Shown: piece after piece, positions 1 through 5,894 of the stretch
Layout: every line of letters starts with the position of its first letter
Numbering within the stretch: position 1 is the stretch's first letter
Program-made: the position numbers and the translations under genes
From: Alphaproteobacteria bacterium UBA6544
GTDB taxonomy: Bacteria; Pseudomonadota; Alphaproteobacteria; UBA8366
Assembly: GCA_002434595.1 (NCBI GenBank)
Contig: DJKK01000227.1
Span: forward strand, 1 to 6,209
Length of the DNA stretch: 6,209 nucleotides
Reading direction: 5' to 3'
Notes under the pieces: model-generated
What the model was told of the DNA's origin: nothing
The model's input: the letters and a program-made list of their open reading frames with translations, nothing else
The model's database searches: none

Positions 1-375
1 TGTCATCAGACCGTGGGTCTGATCGCACGACATCTCGAAGCTATTGGCATTCCCACGCTCTGCATGGGCTCCGCGCTTGATATTATGGAAGCCGCCAATC
101 CGCCGCGTGCCGTCTTTACCGACTATCCGCTCGGCCACACGACCGGTAAGCCCGACGACGCGAAGGATCAGTACGAATTGACCCGCGCCGGACTGGAGGC
201 GTTCGAGACAATCGCGGAACCCGGCACGATAAAACACCTCGAGCGGACATGGACGCTGAGCGGTGACTGGAAAGCCGCGGCGTTAGACGACAGCAAGGGC
301 GACGAACGTTCGCCGCGCGACGAGACGCCCCGCTATCAGTATGAGGACGACCGTATCGCCGCCGAGGGCGACTGA
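1..375 (+). CDS. Glycine/sarcosine/betaine reductase selenoprotein B-like protein, C-terminal part (5' end outside window)
   Basis: The reading frame is open from the first base and ends at TGA 373-375, giving 124 visible residues. The first residues read CHQTVGLIARHLEAIGIPT, followed by TLCMGSALDI, a DYPLGHTTGKP segment at about residues 41-51 and an acidic, charged tail. This pattern matches, from memory, aerobic-bacterial proteins annotated as glycine/sarcosine/betaine/D-proline reductase selenoprotein-B-like, in which the CHQT cysteine lies just after a Cys (or Sec)-rich loop; that loop lies upstream and cannot be checked. In clostridia GrdB/PrdB are catalytic subunits of amino-acid reductases, but proteobacterial homologues lack a known partner complex and their role is unknown. 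A GTG at 13 could be misread as a start, but homology continues upstream of it, so the gene is simply truncated by the window. No other gene follows on this strand before the convergent gene, so it is the end of its transcription unit. Confidence 0.7.
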   Translation, partial: CHQTVGLIARHLEAIGIPTLCMGSALDIMEAANPPRAVFTDYPLGHTTGKPDDAKDQYELTRAGLEAFETIAEPGTIKHLERTWTLSGDWKAAALDDSKGDERSPRDETPRYQYEDDRIAAEGD

Positions 376-490
376 CTCCGCGCACCCGTCATTTTGGGGT
401 TTGCTTTAGTCCGAACCCGAAATCTTGCCGGGGGCTTGCTGATACAGAACCTTCAACCGGAAGGGCACAGTCTAGGATTCGGGATTAAAG

Positions 491-527
491 CCGTCATTCC
501 GGGAACAGGTTCGTGGGAACCTAGAAT
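491..527. repeat. Degenerate GTCATTCC...GGAACC palindromic repeat in a convergent gap
   Basis: In the 191-base gap 376-566 between convergent genes, GTCATTCC (493-500) is followed after a short centre by GGGAACCTAGAA (515-526). This resembles a degraded copy of the dispersed palindrome with core GTCATTCCCGCG...CGCGGGAATCCAG that is scattered through many proteobacterial genomes. Only one copy is in the window, so repetition in the genome cannot be shown. The rest of the gap (376-490, 528-566) has no convincing open reading frame or RNA gene. Confidence 0.35.
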
Positions 528-531
528 TTTT
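507..531 (+). terminator. Possible weak intrinsic terminator for the 1-375 gene
   Basis: AGGTTC (507-512) and GAACCT (517-522) form a perfect 6-bp stem with a GTGG loop, followed by AGAA and five T residues (527-531). The stem is short and separated from the T run by four bases, so it would be a weak factor-independent terminator on the + strand. The - strand side lacks a T run. It overlaps the degenerate palindrome described separately, so the hairpin may just reflect that repeat. Confidence 0.3.
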
Positions 532-566
532 GCCTGAGCATAACTTCGAATGTCTAAGCCCGACCG

Positions 567-1445
567 CTAGGTCTGGATGAACGAGACCACTGGGCCGCAG
601 GTGTGTTCGGGGGCAATCCAGATGGCGGGGTATTTGTGAGCGTTATAAGGAACGCCGCTGTTGTCCAACAGCTTCTTCGTTGCATGCAGATCTTTCACGC
701 CGAATCCCACTGCCGCCACAAAGGGGACGGCCGGCGGTTCGATGCCCGGCGTCCAGGCGTTGAGACCATTCGGGGTCAATACATAGACGTTGCCGTGAGG
801 GAGGGTAAAAGCGTGGATGCCCGGCATGGCTTCCTCGGAATCTATGCCGAACAGCTTGCCGAGCTTGTTGCAGGTTTCACCCACGTTTTTGACGCAGAGC
901 GCGACCTCGGCAATCGAGACGGCACCGTTCGGATGGCTCATCAAATGTGGCTGCCACAGCACGTCACGGGTCTCGTGCTCGATAAAAATCAGTTTTGCTT
1001 CCGGGAACACCGCCGGGTCGACGGTGATATTGTTAAAGGCCGCGCGGCGGGTTTCCTCATCATTGGGGCCGAACGCGGCGTCGCGCTCCAGCCGTCGCGG
1101 AGGTTGCACGCCGTCGAGGCGCGACAAGAGGACCCTGTAGGCGTTCTCCGCTTCGCCACTGCCGAAGGCGACGATATGGGCGCCTTCGTACTTCTCCAAC
1201 AGTACCTTGGCCGAACTGTGGAGATTGGGGTCTGTCAGGCCCATGACCTCGAAATAGCCCTTTTCGAACATCGCACAGTGATTTCCGGACCCGAAGGGTT
1301 CAACCGGACCGCCCGGCTTGCGCGACCCAGAATGAATGCTGCGCGACGTCAACGTGAACCCAAGTTTCTCATAAGCTTGACGACCGACCTCAAGGTCGTT
1401 CAGGGCGAGGCCCACGTGGTCCAATTCGAGCGGCATTTGGGTCAT
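567..1445 (-). CDS. VOC family protein, two-module glyoxalase-like
   Basis: 292 residues with two vicinal-oxygen-chelate modules. The first (about residues 6-160) opens with LDHVGLALNDL, the classical VOC start with metal-ligand-type His10, followed by GNHCAMF (54-60) and YFEVMG (64-69). The segment FIEHETRDVLWQP (154-166) then HPNGA (171-175) is typical of the Glyoxalase_3-like family, and a second module (about 177-292) starts SIAEVALCVKNV. The family binds a divalent metal and acts on vicinal-oxygen substrates, covering lyases, dioxygenases and isomerases; the substrate here is not predictable. The ATG at 1445 is preferred because GGGAG lies about 8 bases upstream; the in-frame ATG three codons later (1436) has no better site. 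TAG is at 567-569. It is a single gene, divergent from the acyl-CoA dehydrogenase and sharing its control region, so co-regulation is likely. A long open frame on the opposite strand (603-1466) has no recognisable protein and is a shadow. Confidence 0.85.
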   Translation of the reverse strand: MTQMPLELDHVGLALNDLEVGRQAYEKLGFTLTSRSIHSGSRKPGGPVEPFGSGNHCAMFEKGYFEVMGLTDPNLHSSAKVLLEKYEGAHIVAFGSGEAENAYRVLLSRLDGVQPPRRLERDAAFGPNDEETRRAAFNNITVDPAVFPEAKLIFIEHETRDVLWQPHLMSHPNGAVSIAEVALCVKNVGETCNKLGKLFGIDSEEAMPGIHAFTLPHGNVYVLTPNGLNAWTPGIEPPAVPFVAAVGFGVKDLHATKKLLDNSGVPYNAHKYPAIWIAPEHTCGPVVSFIQT

Positions 1446-1479
1446 CTCGGGCTCCCGGTTGAATGAGTATCCAATAAAT

Positions 1480-1516
1480 AAGATAGGTCGCCCTTCAAGC
1501 GCCAGCGACCTATCTT
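1480..1516. promoter_or_regulatory. Perfect 12-bp inverted repeat, candidate operator between divergent genes
   Basis: AAGATAGGTCGC (1480-1491) and GCGACCTATCTT (1505-1516) are exact reverse complements separated by 13 bases. They lie midway between the divergent start codons at 1445 and 1565. A third, imperfect half-site, AGCGACCGATTT (1540-1551), lies 36 bases downstream in the same orientation as the right arm. Position and symmetry point to binding of a dimeric transcription regulator controlling both genes; no regulator gene is in the window. A TTGAAG hexamer on the - strand inside the spacer could be part of a promoter for the VOC gene, but no clear -10 element follows. A leader-RNA hairpin is the alternative reading, as no T run follows the arms. 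Confidence 0.6.
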
Positions 1517-1564
1517 TCTCGTTAATAGAGTACGCCTGTAGCGACCGATTTCGGAGAAACCAAC

Positions 1565-2773
1565 ATGGATATGACCTTCAGCCCCGAAGACGAGGCTTTT
1601 CGTGAGGAAGTCCGCACATTTATGGCGGAAAAACTCCCGCCTGAAATTCGTGAGGCGTCGATTCGCTCGCATTCATACGTGCCGAAGGAATATACAAGGC
1701 GATGGCACAAGATCCTGTTCGAACAAGGTTGGGTCGCGCCGAGCTGGCCGAAGGAGCATGGCGGCTGCGAGTGGTCGCCCGTTCAGAAGCACATCTACGA
1801 CGAGGAATACCAGAATGCGCAGGCTCCGCGGCTCAGTTCCTTTGGCATCACAATGATCGGTCCGGTCCTCTACACCTTCGGGACGGAAGCTCAGAAACAA
1901 CATCATATTCCGTCTATCCTGAACGGCGAAATCTTCTGGTGCCAGGGATACTCCGAGCCGGGATCCGGCTCCGACCTCGCGTCTCTCCAGACCCGCGCTA
2001 TGCTCGACGATAGTAGAGAAAATTACATTGTAAACGGTCAGAAGATCTGGACCTCGCATGCTCATCACGCGGATTGGATATTCGCGCTTGTGCGCACGTC
2101 GACCGAAGGTAAAAAACAGGAGGGCATTTCATTCCTGTTGATCGACATGTCAACGCCGGGTCTGGAAGTGAAGCCAATCATCTCGATCGACGGAGGACAC
2201 TATCTGAACGAGGTTTACTTCACCGACGTAAAAGTGCCGGTGGCCAACCGCATTGGCGAGGAAAACCTGGGTTGGACCTATGCCAAGTATCTCCTCGGAC
2301 ACGAGCGGACAGGTATTGCCGGCGTCGCCAAGTCGAAGCGGAAGCTGGAAAAGCTGAAGGAAATTGCTGGATTGGAGCAGGACAGCGGCGAACCACTGAT
2401 CGACGATCCAAACTTCAAAAGCAAGGTCGCCAGTGTGGGGATCAAGTTGCAGGCACTTGAGATTACGAACCTGCGCACCCTGTCCGCTGTTAGCTCGGGC
2501 AAATCGCCGGGTGACGCGTCTTCAATTCTGAAAATCCGCGGTACGGAAGTGGAGCAGGAATTGAACGAATTGCTGATGCAGTCGATCGGTTATTACGCCC
2601 ATCCCTATCAGCCGGGGCGCTTGTTCAACCAGCAAAGCAATATGATCCCGGTCGGCAGCGACCATTCGGTGGGCCTGATGGAGGAACACCTGTTGCGCCG
2701 CGCCGCATCGATTTACGGCGGTTCAAACGAGATTCAGAAGAACATTATCGCCAAGGCGATCATGGGACTCTAG
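1565..2773 (+). CDS. Acyl-CoA dehydrogenase family protein
   Basis: 402 residues, the normal length for the family. These flavoenzymes oxidise acyl-CoA thioesters to 2,3-enoyl-CoA using FAD and pass electrons to electron-transfer flavoprotein in the cytoplasm. Visible landmarks: N-terminal helical domain with FSPEDEAFREEVRTFM (5-20); middle beta domain with the FAD/substrate signature YSEPGSGSDLAS (129-140) and NGQKIWTS (157-164); C-terminal helical domain ending YGGSNEIQKNII (384-395). The residue matching the catalytic glutamate of medium-chain enzymes (YEG motif) is Gly385, while Glu247 in GHERTG sits where isovaleryl-CoA and long-chain enzymes carry their base. The overall look resembles large-substrate enzymes of the FadE/PimC-PimD type. 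GGAG at 1553-1556 lies 8 bases before the ATG, which fixes the start. It is the first gene of the + strand run and is followed after 13 bases by the broken oxygenase. The acyl substrate is unknown. Confidence 0.93.
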   Translation: MDMTFSPEDEAFREEVRTFMAEKLPPEIREASIRSHSYVPKEYTRRWHKILFEQGWVAPSWPKEHGGCEWSPVQKHIYDEEYQNAQAPRLSSFGITMIGPVLYTFGTEAQKQHHIPSILNGEIFWCQGYSEPGSGSDLASLQTRAMLDDSRENYIVNGQKIWTSHAHHADWIFALVRTSTEGKKQEGISFLLIDMSTPGLEVKPIISIDGGHYLNEVYFTDVKVPVANRIGEENLGWTYAKYLLGHERTGIAGVAKSKRKLEKLKEIAGLEQDSGEPLIDDPNFKSKVASVGIKLQALEITNLRTLSAVSSGKSPGDASSILKIRGTEVEQELNELLMQSIGYYAHPYQPGRLFNQQSNMIPVGSDHSVGLMEEHLLRRAASIYGGSNEIQKNIIAKAIMGL

Positions 2774-2786
2774 CGGTCGAGCCGTC

Positions 2787-3147
2787 GTGGAACGGGTGCC
2801 GCAGGTCGACTTCGCGCCCTTTCTGTCAGGCGTGGATGACGGAAACGCTAAGGTTGCCCGCGACATTGGCACCGCCTGTGAGGGCATCCGGTTCTTCTAT
2901 CTAACCGGCCATGGCGTACCCGCGAAAATGACCGACGGTATCTTCTCTGCTACGCGGCAAATTTTCACACTTCCGGTCGAATCCTGATTTCGATGCAGTA
3001 ATTGAAAGCCTGCCGACTTGTGTGGAGCCGGCTTCGACGGTTAAGTATGAGCCGCTTTATATTGGCCAGTCGATAAAGCGCAAATTCTCCAGCGATTATG
3101 TTTATCGGCGGAAGGTGATGCATGCTCCAAAGGGTTCAATACGGTAA
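2787..3147 (+). pseudogene. Isopenicillin N synthase-family 2-oxoglutarate/Fe(II) oxygenase, internally deleted and frameshifted
   Basis: The first part (GTG 2787 to about 2979) encodes VPQVDFAPFL and a RFFYLTGHGVP motif, the standard N-terminal domain (DIOX_N) of isopenicillin-N-synthase-like oxygenases. This frame hits TGA at 2985-2987. In the next frame, from about 2980, the sequence reads NPDFDAVIESLPTCVEP, then KYEPLYIGQSIKRKF and DYVYRRKV, which is the usual C-terminal end of the same family; that frame runs to TAA 3145-3147. Together about 64 plus 46-55 residues remain of an enzyme normally about 310-340 long. The missing centre would carry the HxD...H iron ligands and the RxS 2-oxoglutarate-binding motif, so no activity is possible. 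The order and near-continuity indicate an internal deletion with a frame change at about 2974-2990. No good ribosome binding site precedes the GTG. The C-terminal remnant holds the ribosome binding site and start codon of the following aldo/keto reductase. An assembly error is the main alternative. Confidence 0.8.
3110..3115 (+). promoter_or_regulatory. Ribosome binding site of the aldo/keto reductase, inside the oxygenase remnant
   Basis: GGAAGG ends 6 bases before the ATG at 3122, ideal spacing, and supports this start. It is embedded in the codons for the RRKV end of the oxygenase remnant, which may explain why this tail has been kept. Confidence 0.6.
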
Positions 3148-4165
3148 ATCCGGCCTCATGGTCTCCCGATTGTGTCTCGGTACTATGAATTTCGGGATAC
3201 CGGGGCACGGACAACACGGGAGCTGGACGCTCTCAATCGATGAAGCTCGTCCGATCTTCAAGGCAGCGATGGATGCCGGTCTGTTTTACTTCGATTGCGC
3301 AAACAATTATGGGATGGGTGCCTGCGAGGAGGTTGTCGGCGAGCTGCTGCGTGAGTTGTTTCCGCGGGACGCATATGTCTTCACGACAAAACTCGCAATG
3401 CCAATGGGTGAGGGGCCGAACCAAGGCGGCATGTCACGTAAACATATCATGGAGTCTGTCGACTCCAGTTTGCGGCGGACGGGTCTCGATTATGTCGACC
3501 AGTTGGTGGTTCACCGGCATCCGCACACCATCCCCGACTCCGCCCACGCACCGCTAGAGGAAATGATGGAGGCGCTGCACGATGTCGTGAAGGCGGGCAA
3601 GGCGCTCTATCTTGGGGCATCCTCCATGTATGCGTGGCAATTTGTCGAACTTCAGATGCTTGCCGAGATGCATGGGTGGACACGGTTCGTCTCGATGCAA
3701 AACCATTACAATTTGGTCTACCGCGAAGAAGAGCGTGAGATGCATCCCTATTGCGAAAAGACGGAGATCGCGGTGACCCCATGGTCGCCACTAGCGCGGG
3801 GAATACTGGCAGGCTCGTATCAGGGTGGCCTCGGAGGCGGGGGCACGGCGCGTTCACAGGGGCGCGATGTCGAACGCGCGCGCGGATTGTATCGCGGTGA
3901 GAACGTCTTCGATATCGCCGCCCGTGTGGTCGATGTCGCGGACCGCCTTGGCCATACGCCAGCACAAATCGCGCTGGCCTGGATGCTGACGAAACCTGTG
4001 ATAACGGCACCGATCGTCGGCGTCTCGAAACTTTCGCAACTGGAGCAGCTCGTGGCGGCGGTCGACATCGAACTCTCGGAGGAGGATATATCCTATCTCG
4101 AGGAACTCTATCGCCCTGTCGATAATATGCTTTATGACGAGCGGCCGCTCAGCGTATCGAAATAG
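3122..4165 (+). CDS. Aldo/keto reductase, YajO-like
   Basis: 347 residues forming an (alpha/beta)8 barrel that uses NADPH to reduce aldehydes or ketones, or the reverse reaction, in the cytoplasm. The catalytic tetrad is complete: Asp58 and Tyr63 in FDCANNYG, Lys90 in FTTKLAMP, His131 in LVVHRHPH. Cofactor-binding segments are WSPLARGIL (221-229) and PIVGVSK (297-303). Stretches such as LGASSMYAWQF and SMQNHYNLVYREEEREM are very close to what I recall of Escherichia coli YajO, so the subfamily assignment is good, but the natural substrate is not known. A glycine-rich GGLGGGG (235-241) lies in the loop after the WSPLARG strand, where YajO has different residues. The start overlaps the tail of the broken oxygenase by 26 bases, and the gene is followed after 8 bases by the HAD hydrolase, so the two are surely co-transcribed. 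Confidence 0.93.
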   Translation: MLQRVQYGKSGLMVSRLCLGTMNFGIPGHGQHGSWTLSIDEARPIFKAAMDAGLFYFDCANNYGMGACEEVVGELLRELFPRDAYVFTTKLAMPMGEGPNQGGMSRKHIMESVDSSLRRTGLDYVDQLVVHRHPHTIPDSAHAPLEEMMEALHDVVKAGKALYLGASSMYAWQFVELQMLAEMHGWTRFVSMQNHYNLVYREEEREMHPYCEKTEIAVTPWSPLARGILAGSYQGGLGGGGTARSQGRDVERARGLYRGENVFDIAARVVDVADRLGHTPAQIALAWMLTKPVITAPIVGVSKLSQLEQLVAAVDIELSEEDISYLEELYRPVDNMLYDERPLSVSK

Positions 4166-4173
4166 GACGTAAT

Positions 4174-4851
4174 ATGACTGACGATACGCGTTCCTGGCTC
4201 ACCTTTGACTGCTACGATACCCTTGTGCGGTATACCGAAGGTAAGGCCGAGACATTGAACGCCATCATACGCGCCAAAGGCGGCGATGATGCGGCGGTAG
4301 AAACGGCCCGCAGCGCGTTCGAGGCAAGCGAGAAGGAATTGCAACTCGGGTCGTTCGTGATCCTCAACGAGGTGTTGCGGCGGAGCCTGCACAAAGGTCT
4401 TTCGGCTGCAGGCTTTGCGATGACGGGCGAAGACGAGAATACCCTGATCGATGCGGTAAAGAGGGCGGCTCCGTTCCCGGACGTGCGCCCGGTGCTCACG
4501 GATCTGAAGCGCGACCATCGGCTCGCCATCCTGTCAAACTCGGAATTTGACATCATCCACTCTAATGTTGAGTCAATCGGCGTCGAATTCGATGCGGTCG
4601 TCCTGGCGGCGGAGGCAAAGTGTTACAAGCCGGATCCTGGGATGTTCCATGAGCTTCTGAAACGTATTGGGGAGGCGCCGGAGAACGTCACGCACATTGC
4701 GCAAAGTTTCTACCATGACATGCGGACGGCGAAGGATTTAGGTTTCGGGCGCCGCCTCTGGATCAATCGATACAGTCGAGAGGGTGATCCAGCCTATATG
4801 CCGGATGCGGAGCTTCGCGACTTGACGGGCGTTCGCGCAGCGTTGAACTGA
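4174..4851 (+). CDS. HAD superfamily hydrolase, haloacid dehalogenase type II-like
   Basis: 225 residues, typical of the L-2-haloacid dehalogenase branch. Motif I is FDCYDTLV with nucleophile Asp12 and Thr16; the acid/base Asp of phosphatases (two residues on) is Tyr14, as in dehalogenases. Motif II is ILSNSE (Ser121, Asn122), motif III is YKPDP (Lys152). A helical cap lies between about 20 and 100. The fourth motif reads IAQSFYHDMRTAKDLG (176-191) and lacks the SxN pair of well-studied dehalogenases, keeping only Asp182. Similar AQS-x-x-HD proteins are common among uncharacterised HAD hydrolases, so true dehalogenase activity is uncertain; hydrolysis of a small phosphate ester is the alternative. 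AGGA (4164-4167), overlapping the stop region of the aldo/keto reductase, sits 6 bases before the ATG. It is the last gene of the + strand run. Confidence 0.85.
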   Translation: MTDDTRSWLTFDCYDTLVRYTEGKAETLNAIIRAKGGDDAAVETARSAFEASEKELQLGSFVILNEVLRRSLHKGLSAAGFAMTGEDENTLIDAVKRAAPFPDVRPVLTDLKRDHRLAILSNSEFDIIHSNVESIGVEFDAVVLAAEAKCYKPDPGMFHELLKRIGEAPENVTHIAQSFYHDMRTAKDLGFGRRLWINRYSREGDPAYMPDAELRDLTGVRAALN

Positions 4852-4891
4852 ATGGGGCTTGCGATTGGATGCGACTGCAATGAAAGCGATT

Positions 4892-4917
4892 CCGCCCTAG
4901 GCCATTCGGCCTATCGG
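4892..4917. terminator. Hairpin between convergent genes, possible bidirectional terminator
   Basis: TAGGCC (4898-4903) and GGCCTA (4908-4913) pair perfectly around an ATTC loop, and flanking CCG (4892-4894) and CGG (4915-4917) can extend the stem across an internal bulge. It lies in the 80-base gap between the convergent HAD and amidohydrolase genes, where transcription from both sides should end. Neither side has a real T run, so it would be an atypical or accessory terminator. Confidence 0.4.
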
Positions 4918-4931
4918 ACAAGGTCTATTAT

Positions 4932-5774
4932 TCACGACTTCCCCGGCCGCCAATCGTAAATGCGGGCGAGCGTCTCGCCCATTAGCGCCGTCTTGTCACT
5001 CTCGGAAATTCGATCGGTATCGCGGAACGGATCGACGCCCTGTTGGTAGTTGAGCAGGTTGGTCGCGCGCGTCCAGTCGGTGCCCCAGAGACAACGGTCG
5101 AATCCAAAAGCATCAAAAATTCGGCTAAGCGGACCCCAAATGTCGCCATATGGATATGGTTCTTTCGACAGGGTGCAGGCACCGGTAATTTTCACAGCGA
5201 CGTTTGGATATTGGGCGAAGTTCATAAGCTTCGGCAATTCGGCGAATGGTTCATCGGGTGCCGGCGGTTCGAACGGCTGTTTGAGCGCTAGATGATCAAT
5301 CACGATCTGCGTATCGGGATGATTGGCCACCAGTTTTGCCGCCTCTTCCGTCACACCCCAGCACAGGAGGTTGACGGGCAGGTTATTCTTTGCCGCGGTC
5401 TTAAGAACGTCTCCGATGCTGGAATCGTCAGCGCTGACGGAATCGCGGTAAGCCATCATGATACGGATTGCCACGGCACCATCCGTTTTAGCCCAATCCG
5501 CGATAGTTTCGAATACTGCTGGGTCGGCCGGATCGACCGGCTTTACCAGGGCAAAACGGCCGGGGTGTTTCGCGTAGACATCGAGAGCATAGCTCGCATC
5601 GTATTGGTACATCGTATAAACCGAGACCAGGACGGCACCGTCAACACCGACTGCGTCCATCGCAGCCACCATATCGTCACCTGTTACTTCCGGAGGGCCG
5701 GCGAGCACGGCCGCCCAGGGACGTTCCGGGTGATCGCGTTCGTAGGCGTGAACCTGTGCATCAATCGTCAACAT
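4932..5774 (-). CDS. Amidohydrolase family protein (TIM-barrel, 2-pyrone-4,6-dicarboxylate lactonase-like)
   Basis: 280 residues from the chosen start. The fold is the amidohydrolase_2 TIM barrel: LTIDAQVHAY at the N terminus (Asp5, His9), ALVKPVDPADP (75-85), VIDHLAL (158-164) and LWGTDWTRA (229-237) with the late-strand Asp233. Related enzymes include 2-pyrone-4,6-dicarboxylate lactonase and decarboxylases of the ACMSD type, which hydrolyse lactones or release CO2 from aromatic-derived acids. The first His of the usual HxH metal motif is Gln7 here, so metal binding may be altered or absent, as in the lactonase-like branch. The frame is open to a TTG at 5795, but homology begins at the ATG at 5774, which is therefore preferred; its ribosome binding site is weak (AGAG about 10 bases upstream). 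It reads towards the HAD gene and away from the TauD-type dioxygenase. Confidence 0.88.
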   Translation of the reverse strand: MLTIDAQVHAYERDHPERPWAAVLAGPPEVTGDDMVAAMDAVGVDGAVLVSVYTMYQYDASYALDVYAKHPGRFALVKPVDPADPAVFETIADWAKTDGAVAIRIMMAYRDSVSADDSSIGDVLKTAAKNNLPVNLLCWGVTEEAAKLVANHPDTQIVIDHLALKQPFEPPAPDEPFAELPKLMNFAQYPNVAVKITGACTLSKEPYPYGDIWGPLSRIFDAFGFDRCLWGTDWTRATNLLNYQQGVDPFRDTDRISESDKTALMGETLARIYDWRPGKS

Positions 5775-5894
5775 GGCTGTTTTTCTCTGCCTCAATTTTA
5801 ACGAAGCAAGTATGTCGCCTGCTAAACCTAATCAATCCTGTACGGCCCGGCAGCAACGTCTAGTTCCATAGGCTAGAGTGGATGGAGGACGATG
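5775..5894. promoter_or_regulatory. Divergent intergenic region, expected promoters for amidohydrolase and dioxygenase
   Basis: These 120 bases separate two divergent start codons, so both promoters should lie here. On the - strand TAAAAT (complement of 5795-5800) is a good -10-like hexamer about 20 bases before the ATG at 5774, but no matching -35 hexamer stands at 16-18 bases. No strong inverted repeat like that at 1480-1516 is present; CTAG at 5860 region and 5872 region flank a short imperfect dyad only. Confidence 0.3.
5884..5888 (+). promoter_or_regulatory. Ribosome binding site deciding between two adjacent ATG codons
   Basis: GGAGG precedes tandem ATG codons at 5892 and 5895. Spacing is 3 bases to the first and 6 to the second, so the second is the likelier start. 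Confidence 0.65.

Noticed and set aside
403..491. Imperfect long inverted repeat (GCTTTA...CCCGAA with TTCGGG...TAAAGC)
   Set aside because: Two short 6-bp pairings with unequal spacers over about 90 bases; easily expected by chance.
603..1466. Long + strand open frame (287 codons) opposite the VOC gene
   Set aside because: Its translation has no recognisable motif and an unlikely composition, while the opposite strand has a complete VOC protein with a good ribosome binding site.
2787..2987. Reading the 66-codon oxygenase fragment as a functional small protein
   Set aside because: It is only the N-terminal domain of a larger enzyme, the matching C terminus follows out of frame, and no ribosome binding site is evident.
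3447..4010. Long - strand open frame opposite the aldo/keto reductase
   Set aside because: Arg/Pro-rich translation typical of an antisense shadow; the + strand has an intact catalytic tetrad.
5775..5795. TTG-started N-terminal extension of the amidohydrolase
   Set aside because: Seven extra residues (MRQRKTA) add no family homology; the ATG at 5774 directly precedes the conserved LTIDAQVH strand.
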